Assembly: GCA_900547225.1 (NCBI GenBank)
Contig: URFW01000002.1
Span: forward strand, 124,001 to 188,000
Source: an uncultured Mycoplasmatota bacterium
GTDB taxonomy: Bacteria > Bacillota_I > Bacilli_A > RF39 > UBA660
DNA: 64,000 bases
Reading direction: 5' to 3'
Shown: positions 61,709 to 64,000 of the stretch, piece by piece
How positions within the stretch are numbered: the stretch's first letter is position 1
Layout: every line of letters begins with the position of its first letter
Notes under the pieces: generated by a model
Told to the model about the DNA's origin: nothing
The model's input: the letters and a program-made list of their open reading frames with translations, nothing else
The model's database searches: none
Program-made: the position numbers and the translations under genes

Positions 61709-62239
61709 ATATTTAAAATCATTATAATCGCTATCAGAACTATTTTTACTATCAAAAAATAATTTTTCTTTTCTTCCCTTTAAAAGACTTATTATGCATA
61801 CGGGGAAGCATTTAATTACTTTGTTGTATTTGCTAGCGTTATCATTATAGTAATCTTTATATGCACTAAGTAAATCTTCTGTTTCTGCTAACATAAAGGC
61901 TATCTTTTTAAAGTCATCACTTTTTTGTAATTCTTCATATTTATCTTTTATTAAGTAAAATTCGTTCATATATACTAGTAATTTTCTGTCTAGTTCCATC
62001 ATACTTATTTCTTTATCATTTAGTTCATCAAAATTTATATATACTTCTTTTTTTGTCTTGGTAATTTCTTTTATTACATCTTCAGAATCTTTTAACAATT
62101 CTTTTCTTTTTAATAAGGTGCTATTTATTTTTTCTTCCACGTTAGCTAACTTAACGGATAAAAAGTTTATTTTATCTTTATAAATGCTAACTATTAGTAG
62201 AATTAAACTAATTACTAAAACTGTGATTACAATTAACAT
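61706..62239 (-). CDS. Hypothetical membrane-anchored coiled-coil protein
   Basis: A 177-residue protein with an N-terminal membrane segment (LIVITVLVISLILLIVSIYK) and a long predicted coiled coil (about 30-120, EEKINSTLLKRKELLKDSED, VIKEITKTKKEVY). A basic tail follows. It has no recognised family. It has a ribosome site (agaggtag, minus strand) and a start ATG at 62239. Its neighbour gerQ is upstream on the same strand, 65 bases away, so they could form one minus-strand unit. The shape resembles EzrA- or DivIVA-like scaffolds only in general. Confidence 0.68.
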   Translation of the reverse strand: MLIVITVLVISLILLIVSIYKDKINFLSVKLANVEEKINSTLLKRKELLKDSEDVIKEITKTKKEVYINFDELNDKEISMMELDRKLLVYMNEFYLIKDKYEELQKSDDFKKIAFMLAETEDLLSAYKDYYNDNASKYNKVIKCFPVCIISLLKGRKEKLFFDSKNSSDSDYNDFKY

Positions 62240-62303
62240 TTTATCTACCTCTATTCTAATTAGAATTATAGCAAAAGTAGATGATATTTACAAGATTAAT
62301 CTT

Positions 62304-62720
62304 TTAGTTTGCTAAGTAGAATTCTGGACTATAATTTATCTTTTCATCAAAATCAACGTAGTTTAAATATATCATAAGAAGTAGGTACCATCTTCCCGTC
62401 TTGGGGTCACTAACTATTATGTGGTCACGTCCAGCAGCTTCTATAATACCAGTAAATGTTTTATCTCTCCATTCTACTGAGTCTGGAAATGACATATAAA
62501 ATGTTGCAAGTTTGCCTTTGTTAAGCCTTAATATGTTTTCTATGTATGACTGTTCTATGTCTAACATATTGTTAGTAGCGCCAATTTGAGCAAGATTGTT
62601 ATTACTTTGATTTGCTGTAGTTATGCTAGGCTGTGATGCAACCGATTTCATACTGTTCATTTGAACCCCATTTAAATTAGCATTTGGAAAGCTAGGATTT
62701 GGGTAATAATTTGTATTCAT
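62304..62720 (-). CDS. gerQ: Spore coat protein GerQ
   Basis: GerQ is an inner coat protein of spores, crosslinked by transglutaminase in Bacillus and needed for the localisation of the cortex lytic enzyme CwlJ. The 138-residue product has an Asn/Ser-rich N-terminal half and the family domain YIENILRLNKGKLATFYMSF ... FTGIIEAAGRDHIIVSDPKT ... GRWYLLLMIYLNYVDFDEKI. The Bacillus protein reads almost the same here. Ribosome site aaaggagat on the minus strand. With spoIID, spoIIQ and spoIIID it argues for real endospore formation. Confidence 0.93.
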   Translation of the reverse strand: MNTNYYPNPSFPNANLNGVQMNSMKSVASQPSITTANQSNNNLAQIGATNNMLDIEQSYIENILRLNKGKLATFYMSFPDSVEWRDKTFTGIIEAAGRDHIIVSDPKTGRWYLLLMIYLNYVDFDEKINYSPEFYLAN

Positions 62721-62817
62721 AATTTAAAATCTCCTTTTTTAATAATTCATTTAAATATATGATTGAACTAAATTAATTATACATGTTATAATTAACCTGT
62801 AAGGAGACGTAATAAAT

Positions 62818-63384
62818 ATGAAAGTAAATATAGGGGTGTCTGCAAGACACGTACACGTAACAAAAGAAGATGTTAAAATATTATTTGGGGAAGAATATGA
62901 ATTAACTAAAAAGGTAGATTTATCACAACCTGGGCAATATGCTTGTAATGAGCAAGTTACGCTAGAAGGAGCAAAGGGAAAGATAGAAAGAGTAAGAATA
63001 TTAGGACCTGAAAGAGGAGAAACCCAAGTTGAAATATCAAAAACTGACTCATTTGCACTTGGAGTAAAGCCTCCTGTTAGAAACTCTGGTGATTTAGACG
63101 GTGCAGCAGAAATAACAATTATAGGCCCAAAAGGAAAAATTACTAAAAATGCCGCTATAATAGCAGCAAGACATGTACATGCAACAAAAGAAGATGCTAA
63201 AAAGTATGGATTTGAAGGAAAAGAATTTGTAAGTATTGTAGTAAAAGGAGAAAAGCCGGGAATACTAGAAAACGTATATGTAAGAATAAGTGATAAGTTT
63301 TCTTATGAGGTTCACTTAGACACTGATGATGCTAATGCATTCTTAATAAAAAATGGTGATGAAGCAGAATTAATAGTAAAATAA
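62818..63384 (+). CDS. pduL: Phosphate propanoyltransferase / acetyltransferase PduL
   Basis: PduL-type enzymes exchange acyl-CoA and acyl-phosphate, and can replace Pta in acetate metabolism. The 188-residue protein has two similar halves, each with a metal-binding block (GVSARHVHVTKEDV and AARHVHATKEDAKK), and the motifs VDLSQPGQYACNEQVTL and FALGVKPPVRNSGD. There is no N-terminal encapsulation peptide and no microcompartment genes nearby, so it is probably a housekeeping phosphotransacetylase. Ribosome site aaggagacg. Confidence 0.93.
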   Translation: MKVNIGVSARHVHVTKEDVKILFGEEYELTKKVDLSQPGQYACNEQVTLEGAKGKIERVRILGPERGETQVEISKTDSFALGVKPPVRNSGDLDGAAEITIIGPKGKITKNAAIIAARHVHATKEDAKKYGFEGKEFVSIVVKGEKPGILENVYVRISDKFSYEVHLDTDDANAFLIKNGDEAELIVK

Positions 63385-63401
63385 AAAAAGGGATGATAAG
63401 A

Positions 63402-64000
63402 ATGAAATATCAATTTAAAACGGGTATTGATAGTAAAGAATATGATAAATTCGTAAGGAATTTTCCTTCTACATCATTTATGCAAACGCCCGCTTGGAGT
63501 CTTGTTAAAACAGCGTGGGATAATGATTATGTTGGACTATATTCTGATAAAAAGCTGGTATGCGGAGCAATGGTATTAAAAAGAAACCTATTTTTAGGTA
63601 AGAAATTATTTTATATACCAAGGGGATTTGTTACATCATATGATAATGATGAAGCTCTAAAAATATTTGTTAAAGAATTAAAAAATTATGCCAAGAAAAA
63701 TGGCGCAATAGATATAAAAGTTGATCCATTTATTTGTTTTAGTGAAGATAATATCCAAAACATAAAGAAAAATAAGGGAATAGAGGTAAGAAAAACTTTT
63801 ACTTTAGATACTGATAAAATAGTTAAAAAATTAGAGAATTTAGGCTTTGTTCATGGTGGATTTAAAAAGGAAGTAAATGCATATATCCAGCCAAGATATA
63901 CGATGGCTATTTCTCTTAAGGATAAAGACGGTAATTTTTATGAAAAAGAAGAACTTAGAAGAACGTTTCCTAAAAACACAAGAAATTACATAGGAAAGTA
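63402..64000 (+). CDS. FemAB-family peptidoglycan aminoacyltransferase (partial)
   Basis: FemABX enzymes add amino acids from tRNA to the lipid II peptide to make the interpeptide bridge. The first 199 codons are in the window and run off its end. The start MKYQFKTGIDSKEYDKFVRN leads to the family blocks SFMQTPAWSLVKTAWDNDY, LFYIPRGFV (compare YxPRGPV) and AIDIKVDPF. Later NLGFVHGGFKKEVNAYIQPR and RRTFPKNTRNYI also fit. Ribosome site agggatgataag; 17 bases after pduL. Confidence 0.9.
   Translation, partial: MKYQFKTGIDSKEYDKFVRNFPSTSFMQTPAWSLVKTAWDNDYVGLYSDKKLVCGAMVLKRNLFLGKKLFYIPRGFVTSYDNDEALKIFVKELKNYAKKNGAIDIKVDPFICFSEDNIQNIKKNKGIEVRKTFTLDTDKIVKKLENLGFVHGGFKKEVNAYIQPRYTMAISLKDKDGNFYEKEELRRTFPKNTRNYIGK

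Overview
This window is AT-rich DNA (about 30% GC by eye) from the replication-origin region of a low-GC Firmicute, probably an uncultured Bacilli-like gut organism. Three things point there. The origin cluster is dnaA / rpmH-rnpA-yidC-jag-mnmE-mnmG-rsmG. The gene order follows the left side of the Bacillus subtilis origin. Spore-formation genes are present: spoIID, spoIIQ, spoIIID and gerQ, with jag and a yidC-type insertase. TGA is a normal stop, and prfB keeps the RF2 +1 frameshift site, so the Mycoplasma genetic code is excluded. No rRNA, tRNA or CRISPR array was seen. Nearly all genes lie on the + strand, running away from the DnaA-box cluster at about 0.96-1.24 kb, as expected for the leading strand.

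Layout. 0-1.4 kb: 5' part of dnaA (minus) and the origin. 1.4-8.5 kb: rpmH, rnpA, yidC, jag, mnmE, an inserted DUF1016/YhcG-type nuclease gene, mnmG, rsmG. 8.6-13.5 kb: an asparagine-rich protein, rpiB, then spoIID-spoIIQ-spoIIID-mbl. 13.6-16.4 kb: a complete agr-type quorum-sensing locus with a 41-codon AgrD peptide gene. 16.7-20.1 kb: cold-shock protein, hpf, secA. 20.1-26.1 kb: accessory DNA, made of a 3.8-kb integrase element inserted at the 3' end of secA and then a WYL regulator with a SIS-domain protein. 26.3-31.1 kb: prfB, a YitT-type protein, ftsE, ftsX and an M23 murein-hydrolase activator. 31.2-36.5 kb: a SipW-type secretion operon (TasA-like protein, frameshifted ER-type signal peptidase, DUF5305 protein, and a 787-residue surface protein carrying a Hint domain). 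37-47 kb: uvrB, uvrA, yvlD, lgt, trxB, whiA. 47-64 kb: parA, parB, mscS, DUF951, an AbgT transporter, ychF, rpsF-ssb-rpsR, rplI, dnaB, an M23/LysM hydrolase, walJ, rlmH, a HExxH protein, ung, gerQ, pduL and the start of a FemAB-type gene.

How the parts fit. The backbone covers replication and segregation (dnaA, parAB, dnaB, ssb), translation, secretion (secA, yidC), repair (uvrAB, ung), cell-wall elongation (mbl, ftsEX with M23 proteins) and sporulation. Accessory modules break into otherwise conserved blocks: a nuclease between mnmE and mnmG, agr after mbl, the integrase element and the WYL/SIS pair between secA and prfB, and the SipW/Hint operon between the ftsEX group and uvrB. The SipW/Hint operon, the secA-targeted element and the WYL/SIS pair are the best candidates for undescribed biology. 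Two accessory genes, the integrase and the signal peptidase, are each broken at a homopolymer run. Either slippage restores them, they are decaying, or the assembly has indels.
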